A stretch of 64,000 nucleotides of DNA from Clostridia bacterium. GTDB taxonomy: Bacteria > Bacillota_A > Clostridia > Oscillospirales > CAG-272. The notes below the pieces were generated by a model, which saw only the letters and a list, made by a program, of their open reading frames with translations, searched no databases and was not told where the DNA came from. The stretch covers positions 1-64,000 of the forward strand of contig JAFUJS010000002.1 in NCBI GenBank assembly GCA_017468115.1, written 5' to 3'. The translations under genes were made by a program, and so were the position numbers. This document shows, piece by piece, positions 33,812-42,564 of this stretch; position 1 is the stretch's first letter; each line of letters starts with the position of its first letter.

Positions 33812-34354
33812 ATGTCAAGAATAGGAAGAAATCCAATTAATGTTCCTGCAGGCGTTGACGTATCCATTGATGCGGCAAACAGTGTTATCACCGTTAAGGG
33901 TCCTAAGGGTACATTAACACAGAACTATCACAACAGAATGAACGTTGAGCTTAATGCAGGCGTTATCACTGTTACTCGTCCAAGCGACGAGAAGGAGGAT
34001 CGTGCACTTCACGGTCTTACAAGAACACTTATCTACAATATGGTTGTAGGTGTTACTGAGGGCTACACAAAGAAGCTCGAGGTTAACGGTGTTGGTTACA
34101 GAGTTGCAATGCAGGGCAAGGCACTCAACCTTACACTTGGTTACTCACACCCAGTTATTGTAGACGCTCCAGAGGGAATCACATTTGAGACTCCAGATAC
34201 TAACACAATCCTTGTTAAGGGTATTAACAAGCAGGTTGTTGGTGAAACTGCAGCGTTTGTTCGTTCCAGAAGAGCTCCTGAGCCATACAAGGGCAAGGGT
34301 ATTAAGTACGAGGGTGAAAAGATCCGTCGTAAATCCGGTAAAACCGGCAAATAA
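33812..34354 (+). CDS. rplF: 50S ribosomal protein L6
   Basis: 180 residues. SRIGRNPINVPAGVDV at the start, VGVTEGYTKKLEVNGVGYR at the domain junction and PEPYKGKGIKYEGEKIRRK at the end. Lies near the factor-binding site. Confidence 0.97.
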   Translation: MSRIGRNPINVPAGVDVSIDAANSVITVKGPKGTLTQNYHNRMNVELNAGVITVTRPSDEKEDRALHGLTRTLIYNMVVGVTEGYTKKLEVNGVGYRVAMQGKALNLTLGYSHPVIVDAPEGITFETPDTNTILVKGINKQVVGETAAFVRSRRAPEPYKGKGIKYEGEKIRRKSGKTGK

Positions 34355-34372
34355 TGAAAGGAGAGGAAAAAG

Positions 34373-34732
34373 ATGGTATCAAGAAAAGATAGCAACGCAC
34401 AGCGTCTTAAGAGACATGCAAGAGTTCGTGGAAAGATTTCCGGAACAGCAGAGCGTCCACGTCTTTGCGTTTATCGTTCAAACAAGAACATCTCTTGCCA
34501 AATCATTGATGACGTAGCAGGAGTTACACTCGTTTCCGCTTCTACAATGGAGGCCGGATTTGAAGGTATTGGCAGCAACAAGGAGGCAGCTAAGAAGGTT
34601 GGCCTTATGATTGCTGAAAAGGCACTGGCAAAAGGAATCGACACAGTTGTATTTGACCGTGGTGGCTATGTATATCACGGCCGTGTATCGGAGCTTGCAG
34701 AGGGCGCAAGAGAAGGCGGACTTAAGTTCTAA
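34373..34732 (+). CDS. rplR: 50S ribosomal protein L18
   Basis: 119 residues. [20 protein letters not shown] and [20 protein letters not shown] identify it. 5S rRNA-binding protein. Ribosome binding site AAAGGAGAGG. Confidence 0.97.
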   Translation: MVSRKDSNAQRLKRHARVRGKISGTAERPRLCVYRSNKNISCQIIDDVAGVTLVSASTMEAGFEGIGSNKEAAKKVGLMIAEKALAKGIDTVVFDRGGYVYHGRVSELAEGAREGGLKF

Positions 34733-34802
34733 TTCTCTTACCTAAGTAAGAAATTCGGTTTGTACACTGTTTAATTTAATTAAACAAAAATAGGAGAAAA
34801 AA
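34733..34802 (+). promoter_or_regulatory. Spacer with two small hairpins before rpsE
   Basis: CTTAC/GTAAG (34737-34741, 34746-34750) and GTTTAAT/ATTAAAC (34769-34775, 34779-34785), the latter just before the ribosome binding site AGGAG. Confidence 0.35.
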
Positions 34803-35306
34803 ATGGCAAAGAAAATTGACGCAGCTACTCTCGATCTTCAAGAGAGAATGGTTGCACTCAACCGTGTTTCCAAGACAGTTAAGGGTGGTCGTATCGCTCG
34901 TTTCACAGCACTTATGGTAGTTGGTGACGGCAACGGTCACGTTGGCTATGGTCTTGGTAAGGCAGCTGAAGTTCCTGACGCAATCCGCAAGGGTATTGAA
35001 GATGCTAAGAAGAATATGATCGAGGTATCCATTAAGGATACAACAATCCCACATGAAGTACTTGGTAAGTTCGGTGCAGGCACCGTTCTTCTAAAGCCGG
35101 CTTCACTTGGTACAGGTATTATCGCAGGCCAGACAGTAAGAGCTGTTTTGGAGCTTGCAGGTATTAAGAACATCAGAGCAAAGAGCCTCCGTTCAAACAA
35201 CAAGACAAACGTAGTTAAGGCTACATTTGAAGGTTTGAAACAACTCCGCAGTCTCGAAGAGGTTGCTAAGACTCGTGGTCTTAGCACAGACAAAGTTTTA
35301 GGTTAA
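34803..35306 (+). CDS. rpsE: 30S ribosomal protein S5
   Basis: 167 residues. [23 protein letters not shown] and [20 protein letters not shown] are the dsRBD-like core. It takes part in decoding fidelity and is the classical spectinomycin target region. Confidence 0.97.
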   Translation: MAKKIDAATLDLQERMVALNRVSKTVKGGRIARFTALMVVGDGNGHVGYGLGKAAEVPDAIRKGIEDAKKNMIEVSIKDTTIPHEVLGKFGAGTVLLKPASLGTGIIAGQTVRAVLELAGIKNIRAKSLRSNNKTNVVKATFEGLKQLRSLEEVAKTRGLSTDKVLG

Positions 35307-35319
35307 GGAGGACTATAAG

Positions 35320-35499
35320 ATGGAAAACGTAAAGGTAACTCTCGTAAAGAGTCTTATAGCATGCCTTCCTAATCAAAAGGCTACCGCTAAGAGCCTTGGT
35401 CTTAATAAGATCGGCGACTCTATCGTTTGCAAGAACGATAAGGTACTAGCTGGTAAAATCAGAGTAATTTCTCACCTTGTTAAGGTAGAGAATGCGTAA
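35320..35499 (+). CDS. rpmD: 50S ribosomal protein L30
   Basis: 59 residues, ATG at 35320 behind AAGGAGG. The sequence reads VKVTLVKSLIACLPNQKATA, then SLGLNKIGDSIV, and ends GKIRVISHLVKVENA. This is the ferredoxin-like L30 core; order between rpsE and rplO is canonical. Confidence 0.95.
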   Translation: MENVKVTLVKSLIACLPNQKATAKSLGLNKIGDSIVCKNDKVLAGKIRVISHLVKVENA

Positions 35500-35570
35500 G
35501 AGCTGCCGGAGGGCAGAAATTGATTGAGAAATCAATCACAAAAATCAATTTCAAATAAGGAGGATAAAAT
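35500..35570 (+). promoter_or_regulatory. Spacer with competing hairpins before rplO
   Basis: CTGCC/GGCAG (35503-35507, 35512-35516) is followed by AAATTGATT (35517-35525). This can pair either with AATCAA at 35530-35535 or with AATCAATTT at 35543-35551. The distal pairing ends 5 nt before AAGGAGG. The two pairings are mutually exclusive. Confidence 0.45.
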
Positions 35571-36011
35571 ATGAAGCTCCACGAACTTTCACCAGCTGCT
35601 GGTTCTACAAAGGCAGCATGGCGCAAGGGTAGAGGTCCTGGTTCCGGTAACGGTAAAACTGCAGGTAAGGGACACAAGGGACAGAATGCTCGTTCAGGTG
35701 GCGGAGTAAGACCCGGATTTGAGGGCGGACAACTTCCACTATACAGAAAACTTCCTAAGAGAGGATTCAATAACAAATTTGCTAAGGAATATGCTACAAT
35801 CAACGTAAGCGACCTTAACAAGTTTGAAAACGGCGCAACTGTAAATCTTGAAACACTTGTAAACTGCGGTATCGTACGCAAGGAACTTGATGGACTTAAA
35901 GTGCTTGGTAACGGTCAGCTCACAAAGGCTATCACCGTTGAGGCTAAGGTTTTCTCTGCAACAGCTAAAGAGAAGATCGAAGCAGCAGGCGGAAAAGCTG
36001 AGGTGAAATAA
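35571..36011 (+). CDS. rplO: 50S ribosomal protein L15
   Basis: 146 residues. [20 protein letters not shown] and [25 protein letters not shown] are the Gly-rich extension. Late 50S assembly protein. secY follows within 3 nt. Confidence 0.97.
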   Translation: MKLHELSPAAGSTKAAWRKGRGPGSGNGKTAGKGHKGQNARSGGGVRPGFEGGQLPLYRKLPKRGFNNKFAKEYATINVSDLNKFENGATVNLETLVNCGIVRKELDGLKVLGNGQLTKAITVEAKVFSATAKEKIEAAGGKAEVK

Positions 36012-36013
36012 TT

Positions 36014-37381
36014 ATGTTCAAAACCTTAGCTAAAGCTTGGTCTATAAAGGATTTGAGAGACAAACTCTTGTTTGTTCTCGCAATCGTATTGGTATACAGA
36101 ATCGGTACATCAATTCCTGTACCATTCGTATATTCAACAGCAATTTCACTAGGCTCAACTAGTACAATATTTGGTTTTCTGAACACACTTGCAGGTGGTG
36201 CGCTTGAGCAAGGCTCACTATTCGCACTCGGTGTATCCCCATACATTACAGCATCAATCGTTGTTCAACTTTTGACTGTTGCAATCCCGGCTCTTGAAAG
36301 ACTTTCAAAGCTTGGCGAGGAGGGCAAGAAGAAAATCAATCTCATCACAAGAATCCTTACAATCGTTATCTCCATTGTATCTGCAATCGGTTACTACCTC
36401 ATCCTTAAGAAGATGGGTGCACTTACACCGTTTGCAACAGAGGGTGCATATTGGGGATTTGCGGCAGTAGTTATTGTTACATGCTATGTAGCAGGCTCCT
36501 GCGTTGTAATGTGGCTTGGCGAAAAGATTAATGACCACGGTATCGGTAACGGTATCTCCATTATCCTTTTTGCAAACATCGTTTCTCGTGGTGGTCCACT
36601 ACTTCTCAACTTTATCACTATGTTCCAATACGAGCATACGTATAATGCACACGTTATCGGTTCAGTAATCTTCACAGTACTTGCTCTTGTAGGTATGCTT
36701 GCTATGATCTGGTTTGTAATCTACATTTCAGACAGCGAGAGAAGAATTCCTGTTCAGTACGCAAAGAGAGTAGTTGGAAGAAAGATGTATGGAGGACAAA
36801 ACTCCAACATTCCACTTAAGGTTAATATGGCAGGCGTTATGCCTATCATCTTTGCAAACGCAATTCTAACACTTCCATCAACAATTGCAATGATTTTCAC
36901 ACCGGAATCCGGTTCATTCTGGGAGGGCGTTGTAAACTTCTTCTCTAATACCTCTCCGGTATATGCAATTTTGCAATTTGTATTGATTCTTGCATTTGCA
37001 TACTTCTATGTTGCAATTTCCTTTAACCCAACAGAGGTTTCCGGAAATATCCAGAAAAACGGCGGTGCCATCCCCGGTATCCGTCCTGGTAAGGCAACAG
37101 CAGATTTCATTAAGAGAGTTCTTTCAAAGGTAACATTCATTGGTGCTATTTCACTTTCTGTTATCGCAGTATTGCCACTTGTAATCAACTTGATTCTCAC
37201 AGCCCTCATCGGCATTGAGGCAGCAGGTGCAACTACTACATTCACAGCAATTACAACATATGCTAGCGAGCTTGCGTTCTCTGGTACATCAGTAGTAATC
37301 GTTGTTGGTGTAATCATCGAAACAGTTAAGGAAATCGAGGCACAAATGACAATGCGTAACTACAAGGGCTTCCTTGGTTGA
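36014..37381 (+). CDS. secY: Preprotein translocase subunit SecY
   Basis: 455 residues, ten transmembrane helices. The plug/TM2 region (LAGGALEQGSLFALGVSPYI) and TM7 with the cytoplasmic loop KVNMAGVMPIIFANAI, PTEVSGNIQKNGGAIPGIRPG and the C-terminal MTMRNYKGF are conserved. Forms the protein-export channel with SecE and SecG. It starts 2 nt after rplO with only a weak ribosome binding site, so translation is coupled. Confidence 0.97.
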   Translation: MFKTLAKAWSIKDLRDKLLFVLAIVLVYRIGTSIPVPFVYSTAISLGSTSTIFGFLNTLAGGALEQGSLFALGVSPYITASIVVQLLTVAIPALERLSKLGEEGKKKINLITRILTIVISIVSAIGYYLILKKMGALTPFATEGAYWGFAAVVIVTCYVAGSCVVMWLGEKINDHGIGNGISIILFANIVSRGGPLLLNFITMFQYEHTYNAHVIGSVIFTVLALVGMLAMIWFVIYISDSERRIPVQYAKRVVGRKMYGGQNSNIPLKVNMAGVMPIIFANAILTLPSTIAMIFTPESGSFWEGVVNFFSNTSPVYAILQFVLILAFAYFYVAISFNPTEVSGNIQKNGGAIPGIRPGKATADFIKRVLSKVTFIGAISLSVIAVLPLVINLILTALIGIEAAGATTTFTAITTYASELAFSGTSVVIVVGVIIETVKEIEAQMTMRNYKGFLG

Positions 37382-37396
37382 TAACAGGAGAAAAAG

Positions 37397-38050
37397 ATGA
37401 GTAAAAATCTTAAGCTTATATTCCTTGGCGCACCCGGTGCAGGCAAGGGAACACAATCTGACATTGTAGCTGAGAAGTATGGTATTCCTACCATCTCCAC
37501 AGGCGTAATGATCAGAGAAGCAATTAAAAACAACACCGAAATGGGACTTGCCGCTAAGGCATACACCGAAAAGGGTGCATTAGTTCCGGATGAGGTTGTT
37601 ATAGGTATCATTGGTGAAAGACTCAGCAAGGATGACTGCCAAAACGGCTTTATCCTTGACGGCTTCCCAAGAACCGTTCCTCAGGCAGAGGCGCTTGACA
37701 AAATGGGAGTTGATATCAACTGCGTTGTCAGCATCGAGGTGCCTGATGAAAAAATCGTTACCCGTATGAGTGGTAGACGTGTTTGCGCAAAGTGCGGCGC
37801 ATCTTACCACATTGAATACAATCCTTCTAAGGATGGCGTTTCCTGCGACAAATGCGGCGAGACACTTTCCACAAGAAAGGATGATGCTCCGGAGGTTGTT
37901 CTTGATAGACTTAATGTTTATCACAACCAAACAGAGCCTCTTAAGGATTTCTACGGTAAAAAGGGCGTGCTCGTGCTTGTAGAAGGACAAGAAAAGGTAG
38001 AGGATACCACAAAGCTTACCCTTCAGGCAATTGAGAGCACAGTACAGTAA
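37397..38050 (+). CDS. adk: Adenylate kinase (long, zinc-LID form)
   Basis: 217 residues. P-loop GAPGAGKGTQ, DGFPRTVPQA, and a LID domain with CAKCGASYH and CDKCGETL, four Cys that bind structural zinc, as usual in Gram-positives. Interconverts AMP + ATP with 2 ADP. Position between secY and map is standard. Confidence 0.97.
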   Translation: MSKNLKLIFLGAPGAGKGTQSDIVAEKYGIPTISTGVMIREAIKNNTEMGLAAKAYTEKGALVPDEVVIGIIGERLSKDDCQNGFILDGFPRTVPQAEALDKMGVDINCVVSIEVPDEKIVTRMSGRRVCAKCGASYHIEYNPSKDGVSCDKCGETLSTRKDDAPEVVLDRLNVYHNQTEPLKDFYGKKGVLVLVEGQEKVEDTTKLTLQAIESTVQ

Positions 38051-38053
38051 GTT

Positions 38054-38812
38054 ATGATTCAGCTTAAAACACCCGAGCAAATTGAGATTATGAAGGTTGC
38101 CGGCAGAATTACCGGTGAGACCCTGCTCATGGCAAGGGAGCTTATTCGAGAAGGTGTAACAACCAAGGAAATTGACGAGAAGATTAACCGTTATATCAAG
38201 AAATGTGGTGCAAAGCCAACATTTCTTGGGTACGGTGGCTTCCCCGGAAGTGCTTGCATCAGCATAAACAATGAGGTTATCCACGGCATTCCGTCTAAGG
38301 ATAGAGTGCTTAAGGAGGGCGACATTGTTAAGATAGATGTGGGCGCACAGTGGCACGGCTTCACAGGAGACAGTGCTGCTACCTTCGGTGTCGGTAAAAT
38401 TTCAGACGAGGCACAAAGACTTATTGATGCCACAAGAGAGAGCTTTTATAAGGCAGTAGAGGCTATCGAAAACACTCCTAATCCAAGGATTGGAGATGTT
38501 GGATATGCAGTTGAAAGCCATGTAAAAAGCTACGGATATTCCGTTGTTCGAGAGTTTGTAGGACACGGTGTTGGCGCAAATCTTCACGAGGACCCAAATG
38601 TACCAAACTATGGCACACAGGGCAGAGGCGTAAGGATTTACCCGGGCATGACCCTGGCAATCGAGCCAATGGTAAACGCAGGCACACATGAGGTTAGGCT
38701 TCTTTCTGACGGCTGGGGAGTTGTAACAGCCGACGGCAAGCTATCTGCTCACTACGAGCATAGCATTGCAGTTACTGACAACGGTGTAATTTTACTTACA
38801 AAGGTTGACTAA
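38054..38812 (+). CDS. map: Methionine aminopeptidase, type I
   Basis: 252 residues. Metal ligands lie in VKIDVGAQWHGFTGDSAATF (two Asp), the His of REFVGHGVG, and the Glu of LAIEPMVN and YEHSIAV. Removes N-terminal Met after deformylation by Def (encoded at 58.99 kb). It begins 3 nt after adk. Confidence 0.96.
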   Translation: MIQLKTPEQIEIMKVAGRITGETLLMARELIREGVTTKEIDEKINRYIKKCGAKPTFLGYGGFPGSACISINNEVIHGIPSKDRVLKEGDIVKIDVGAQWHGFTGDSAATFGVGKISDEAQRLIDATRESFYKAVEAIENTPNPRIGDVGYAVESHVKSYGYSVVREFVGHGVGANLHEDPNVPNYGTQGRGVRIYPGMTLAIEPMVNAGTHEVRLLSDGWGVVTADGKLSAHYEHSIAVTDNGVILLTKVD

Positions 38813-38938
38813 GCTCGAAAAAATTTAAATCCTTCAACGCGGCTGATTTTTGAAGGACAAACAAAAAGCCAAGGGTCGCAACGTTACTCGACCCAAGGAC
38901 TGAATTAAAACAAACCCGCAGAAAATGAGAGGAATTAT
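38813..38938 (+). promoter_or_regulatory. Structured 126-nt spacer before infA
   Basis: Perfect 8-bp stem TCCTTCAA (38830-38837) / TTGAAGGA (38850-38857) and 6-bp stem GGGTCG (38873-38878) / CGACCC (38889-38894). No T-runs, so terminators are unlikely; RNA-level control of the infA-alpha segment is possible. Confidence 0.45.
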
Positions 38939-39157
38939 ATGGGAAAACAAGATATTGTAGAATTTGAGGGCGTAGTTACGGAAGCACTTCCTAACGCAAC
39001 CTTCAAGGTTAAATTGCCTAATGGACATATAATTACTGCCCATATTTCAGGCAAATTAAGACTCAATTATATAAGAATATTGCCCGGTGATAAGGTTACC
39101 GTAGAGGTTTCAGTTTATGACCTCTCAAAGGGACGCATCACATGGCGCGCTAAATAA
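38939..39157 (+). CDS. infA: Translation initiation factor IF-1
   Basis: 72 residues, the S1-like OB fold. [39 protein letters not shown] and KGRITWRAK are conserved. Binds the A site of the 30S subunit. Ribosome binding site GAGAGGAA. Confidence 0.97.
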   Translation: MGKQDIVEFEGVVTEALPNATFKVKLPNGHIITAHISGKLRLNYIRILPGDKVTVEVSVYDLSKGRITWRAK

Positions 39158-39174
39158 GAAAGGCGGTTTTTATA

Positions 39175-39288
39175 ATGAAAGTAAAGCCTTCCGTAAAGAA
39201 AATCTGTGATAAGTGCAAGATTATTAAGAGAAAAGGTACCGTTATGGTTATCTGCGAAAATCCAAAGCACAAACAGAGACAGGGCTAA
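39175..39288 (+). CDS. rpmJ: 50S ribosomal protein L36, zinc type
   Basis: 37 residues. [20 protein letters not shown] then [15 protein letters not shown]: Cys11, Cys14, Cys27 and a His form the zinc site. Ribosome binding site AAAGGCGG. Canonical place between infA and rpsM. Confidence 0.96.
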   Translation: MKVKPSVKKICDKCKIIKRKGTVMVICENPKHKQRQG

Positions 39289-39328
39289 TCAACAAACCAA
39301 ACCAAAAATTTAATGAGGTGAATAACAA

Positions 39329-39697
39329 ATGGCTCGTATAGCTGGTGTTGATATTCCGAACGCAAAGCGTGTTGAAGTTGCTTTAACATATATTTACGGT
39401 ATCGGATTAAAGAGCGCACAGGACATTCTTGCTAAGACAGGAATCAACCCTGATACACGCGCTAAAGATTTGACAGAGGATGAAATCGCGAAGCTTCGTG
39501 AGGAAATCGAAACAAATTACCATGTAGAAGGTGAGCTCCGTCGTGAGGTTGCCCTCAACATTAAGCGTCTTGTTGAAATCAACTGCTACCGCGGTACAAG
39601 ACACAGAAAAGGTCTTCCGGTAAGAGGACAAAGAACAAAGACAAATGCAAGAACTCGTAAGGGTCCTGCAAAGACAATAGCTAACAAGAAGAAATAA
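39329..39697 (+). CDS. rpsM: 30S ribosomal protein S13
   Basis: 122 residues. [40 protein letters not shown] and [10 protein letters not shown] are diagnostic. Forms inter-subunit bridges. Confidence 0.97.
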   Translation: MARIAGVDIPNAKRVEVALTYIYGIGLKSAQDILAKTGINPDTRAKDLTEDEIAKLREEIETNYHVEGELRREVALNIKRLVEINCYRGTRHRKGLPVRGQRTKTNARTRKGPAKTIANKKK

Positions 39698-39710
39698 GGA
39701 GTGTAGCGAA

Positions 39711-40100
39711 ATGGCTGAAAGAAAAGTAACAAGAAAACGCCGTGAGCGCAAGAATATTGAAAAAGGTGCAGCACACATCAGCTCTACCTTTAACAATACT
39801 ATTGTAACTATCACAGACGTTTACGGAAACGCAGTATCATGGGCTTCCGCAGGCGAGCTTGGTTATAAGGGTTCAAGAAAATCCACACCATTTGCTGCAC
39901 AGATGGCTGCAGAGGCTGCTGCTAAGGCTGCAATGGAGCATGGTATGAAGACAGTTGAGGTTTACGTTAAGGGCCCAGGTCAAGGACGTGAATCCGCAAT
40001 TCGTGCACTTTCTACCGCTGGTCTTCAGGTTACAATGATCAAAGACGTAACTCCAATCCCACACAACGGATGCAGACCACCTAAGCGCAGACGCGTTTAA
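39711..40100 (+). CDS. rpsK: 30S ribosomal protein S11
   Basis: 129 residues. [39 protein letters not shown] and [12 protein letters not shown] are universal S11 segments. Platform protein near the E site. Confidence 0.98.
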   Translation: MAERKVTRKRRERKNIEKGAAHISSTFNNTIVTITDVYGNAVSWASAGELGYKGSRKSTPFAAQMAAEAAAKAAMEHGMKTVEVYVKGPGQGRESAIRALSTAGLQVTMIKDVTPIPHNGCRPPKRRRV

Positions 40101-40122
40101 TTCTAATAGGAGGATTAACAAA

Positions 40123-40770
40123 ATGGCAAGATATACTGGACCTTCATGCAAGCTTTGTCGTAGAGAAGGTGCTAAGCTTTACCTTAAGGGTGAGCGTTGC
40201 ACATCTGACAAGTGCGCATTCAACAGAAGAAAGAAAACTGAAGGCAAGAGCGAAGTAGTTGCTGCTCCTGGTCAACATGGTGCTGCAAGAAAGAAGCTTA
40301 CCGAGTACGGTATGCAGCTTCGCGAAAAGCAGAAGGCAAAAAGATATTATGGTGTTCTTGAAAAGCAGTTCAAGAGCTACTATACAAAGGCCGACAACCA
40401 AGAGGGTATCGCAGGTGAGAACCTTCTCCGTCTTCTCGAAAGAAGACTTGACAATGTAGTATTCAGAATGGGACTTGCTGCAAGCCACAAGGAAGCTCGT
40501 CAGCTCGTGCTTCACGGTCACTTCACATTGAATGGCCACAAGGCTAACATCCCTTCCATACTCGTTAAGGTTGGCGACGTTGTTGCTGTAAAGGATACAG
40601 AATCAACAAAAATTAAGGGTCTCGTTGAGGCTATGGGCGACAAGGTTGCTCCAAAGTGGCTCGAGGTTGACACAAGCGCTGCAGTTGCAAAGGTTGTTGC
40701 AATGCCGGAGCGTGACGATATCGACTTCGTAATCAACGAACAGCTCATTATCGAGCTTTACTCGAAATAA
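40123..40770 (+). CDS. rpsD: 30S ribosomal protein S4, cysteine (zinc) type
   Basis: 215 residues. [15 protein letters not shown] and [12 protein letters not shown] hold four Cys of a zinc knuckle (C+ form). [20 protein letters not shown] and [14 protein letters not shown] form the S4 RNA-binding domain. Primary assembly and fidelity protein. In E. coli S4 represses the alpha operon; in Bacillus it regulates its own leader. Here a structured spacer follows the gene rather than precedes it. Confidence 0.97.
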   Translation: MARYTGPSCKLCRREGAKLYLKGERCTSDKCAFNRRKKTEGKSEVVAAPGQHGAARKKLTEYGMQLREKQKAKRYYGVLEKQFKSYYTKADNQEGIAGENLLRLLERRLDNVVFRMGLAASHKEARQLVLHGHFTLNGHKANIPSILVKVGDVVAVKDTESTKIKGLVEAMGDKVAPKWLEVDTSAAVAKVVAMPERDDIDFVINEQLIIELYSK

Positions 40771-40932
40771 TAACTCTTTGTCGGCTGTACTCCTCCGTTT
40801 TATACGGAGGTGGCAGGTCGCAATCAGCTAAATGCTTTGAGTATGGTCCGACATCAATGTTATGTAAACCACAAAATTCCCATCGGGAAAACGACCAATT
40901 GCATAGATTGAAATTTAGGAGGGTTATTTATT
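40771..40932 (+). promoter_or_regulatory. Structured 162-nt spacer between rpsD and rpoA
   Basis: A closing stem TGTCGG (40779-40784) / CCGACA (40848-40853) encloses a perfect 7-bp hairpin CCTCCGT/ACGGAGG (40792-40798, 40804-40810) and space for a further arm. The AGGAGGG ribosome binding site of rpoA lies downstream, and the enclosed CGGAGG resembles it. Confidence 0.5.
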
Positions 40933-41904
40933 ATGATGATAGAAATCGAAAAGCCAAATATTACAATAGTTAGCGAAAGCGAAGATGGTAAGAAGGGTAA
41001 GTTCGTTGTTGAACCTCTTGAAAGAGGATTTGGCACAACTCTCGGAAACTCCCTAAGAAGAGTGCTTATTAGCTCACTTCCTGGATATGCAGTAAGCTCC
41101 ATCAAGATTGATGGCGTTCTTCACGAAATCTCCAGCCTTGAGGGCGTAAGCGAGGATATTACCGAAATCGTACTTAATGTAAAAGGCATCGTTGCTAAGA
41201 TTCATGGCAATGAAGGCTCTAAGACTGCTTACATCGACAAGGTTGGTCCTTGCGTAGTTACAGCAGGCGACATCAATTACGATGACGAGCTTGAGATTAT
41301 CAACCCGGATCTTCACATCGCTACCGTAAGCGAGGGCACTCGTTTCTATATGGAGCTTACAATTGAGCGTGGCCGTGGCTATGTTTCACAGGAAAAGAAC
41401 AAGAACGACCACATCAAGTCAAATATAGCAGTTCCAATCGGTACTATATTTACTGACTCAATCTACACACCTGTATACAATGTAAGCTACAATGTAGAAA
41501 ATACAAGAGTAGGTAGCATTGCCGATTATGATAAATTGACAGTAGAAGTAGAGACAAACGGCACCATCAGGGCAACAGATGCAATTTCACTTGCTGCCAA
41601 GGTACTCAACGATCATTTCACCTTGTTTGTAGATCTTTCAGACGAGGCAAGAAACGCAGAAACTATGGTTGAGCGTGAGGAAACCAAGAAGGAAAAATAC
41701 CTTGAAACGACCATTGAGGAGCTTGACTTGTCTGTACGTAGCTTTAACTGCTTGAAGCGTGCAGGCATTGACACAGTTGCTGACCTAATTAATCGCACTG
41801 AGGATGATATGATTAAGTTCAAGAACCTCGGTAAGAAATCCCTTGATGAAGTAAAGAATAAGCTTGAATCTCTTGGTCTTTCACTCCGTAAGGAAGAAGA
41901 CTAA
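40933..41904 (+). CDS. rpoA: DNA-directed RNA polymerase subunit alpha
   Basis: 323 residues. The N-terminal assembly domain has [23 protein letters not shown]; the C-terminal domain has [20 protein letters not shown], the helix-hairpin-helix surface that contacts UP elements and activators. Two ATGs are adjacent; the first (40933) has the better spacing to AGGAGGG. Confidence 0.98.
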   Translation: MMIEIEKPNITIVSESEDGKKGKFVVEPLERGFGTTLGNSLRRVLISSLPGYAVSSIKIDGVLHEISSLEGVSEDITEIVLNVKGIVAKIHGNEGSKTAYIDKVGPCVVTAGDINYDDELEIINPDLHIATVSEGTRFYMELTIERGRGYVSQEKNKNDHIKSNIAVPIGTIFTDSIYTPVYNVSYNVENTRVGSIADYDKLTVEVETNGTIRATDAISLAAKVLNDHFTLFVDLSDEARNAETMVEREETKKEKYLETTIEELDLSVRSFNCLKRAGIDTVADLINRTEDDMIKFKNLGKKSLDEVKNKLESLGLSLRKEED

Positions 41905-41962
41905 TAGAGATCGATTATAGAGCAATCGGCTCAAACAAAAATCGGCAAAGGAGGACAAATCA

Positions 41963-42307
41963 ATGCCAGGAACAAGAAAACTCGGCAGACCAACAGACCA
42001 TAGAAAAGCTATGCTCCGTGGTATGGTTACCTTGCTTCTTGAAAAGGGCTCAATCGAGACCACAATTTCAAGAGCTAAGGAGCTTCGTTGTGTTGCTGAT
42101 AAGATGATTACACTCGGTAAGACAAATACACTTGCATCCAGAAGAGAGGCTCTTGCATACATCACAAAGGAAGATGTTGTAAAGAAGCTCTTTGACGAAA
42201 TCGCACCAAAATATGCTGATAGAGTAGGTGGCTATACACAGGTGTATAAGCTAGGCCCAAGACGTGGCGACGCTGCTGAAATGGCGCTTATTAAGCTTGC
42301 TGACTAA
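41963..42307 (+). CDS. rplQ: 50S ribosomal protein L17
   Basis: 114 residues. [20 protein letters not shown] at the start and [20 protein letters not shown] at the end. Final gene of the superoperon, followed by a terminator. The genes often found next in Firmicutes (ecfA, truA, rplM) are absent here. Confidence 0.97.
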   Translation: MPGTRKLGRPTDHRKAMLRGMVTLLLEKGSIETTISRAKELRCVADKMITLGKTNTLASRREALAYITKEDVVKKLFDEIAPKYADRVGGYTQVYKLGPRRGDAAEMALIKLAD

Positions 42308-42322
42308 TTAGCAAACATATAT

Positions 42323-42353
42323 AAAAGGAACAGACAAAATCTGTTCCTTTTTT
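42323..42353 (+). terminator. Intrinsic terminator of the ribosomal superoperon
   Basis: The stem AAAAGGAACAGA / TCTGTTCCTTTT is followed by more T. Confidence 0.88.
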
Positions 42354-42412
42354 ATTTGCATTTCTCTTGAATTCTCAACAAAAGCACGTCTAAATATAAC
42401 ATATGAACATAT

Positions 42413-42478
42413 TAGCATATTATAATATAAATAAAAAGCCCGAAAAATATTGATAAAAATAGCATATTATGTTAAATT
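42413..42478 (+). promoter_or_regulatory. Promoter region with direct repeats, upstream of the GH78 gene
   Basis: TTGATA (42450-42455), 17 bp, TAAATT (42473-42478) is the best promoter. TAGCATATTAT occurs twice (42413-42423 and 42460-42470); the second copy lies in the promoter spacer, suggesting a regulator site. Confidence 0.45.
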
Positions 42479-42564
42479 ATATATAGCGACGAAATATTAT
42501 AATTTTAGCGCACAGGGTGTGGAAGCTTCCCACTAAAAATAACACCGCCTCGAAGGAGAAAACA

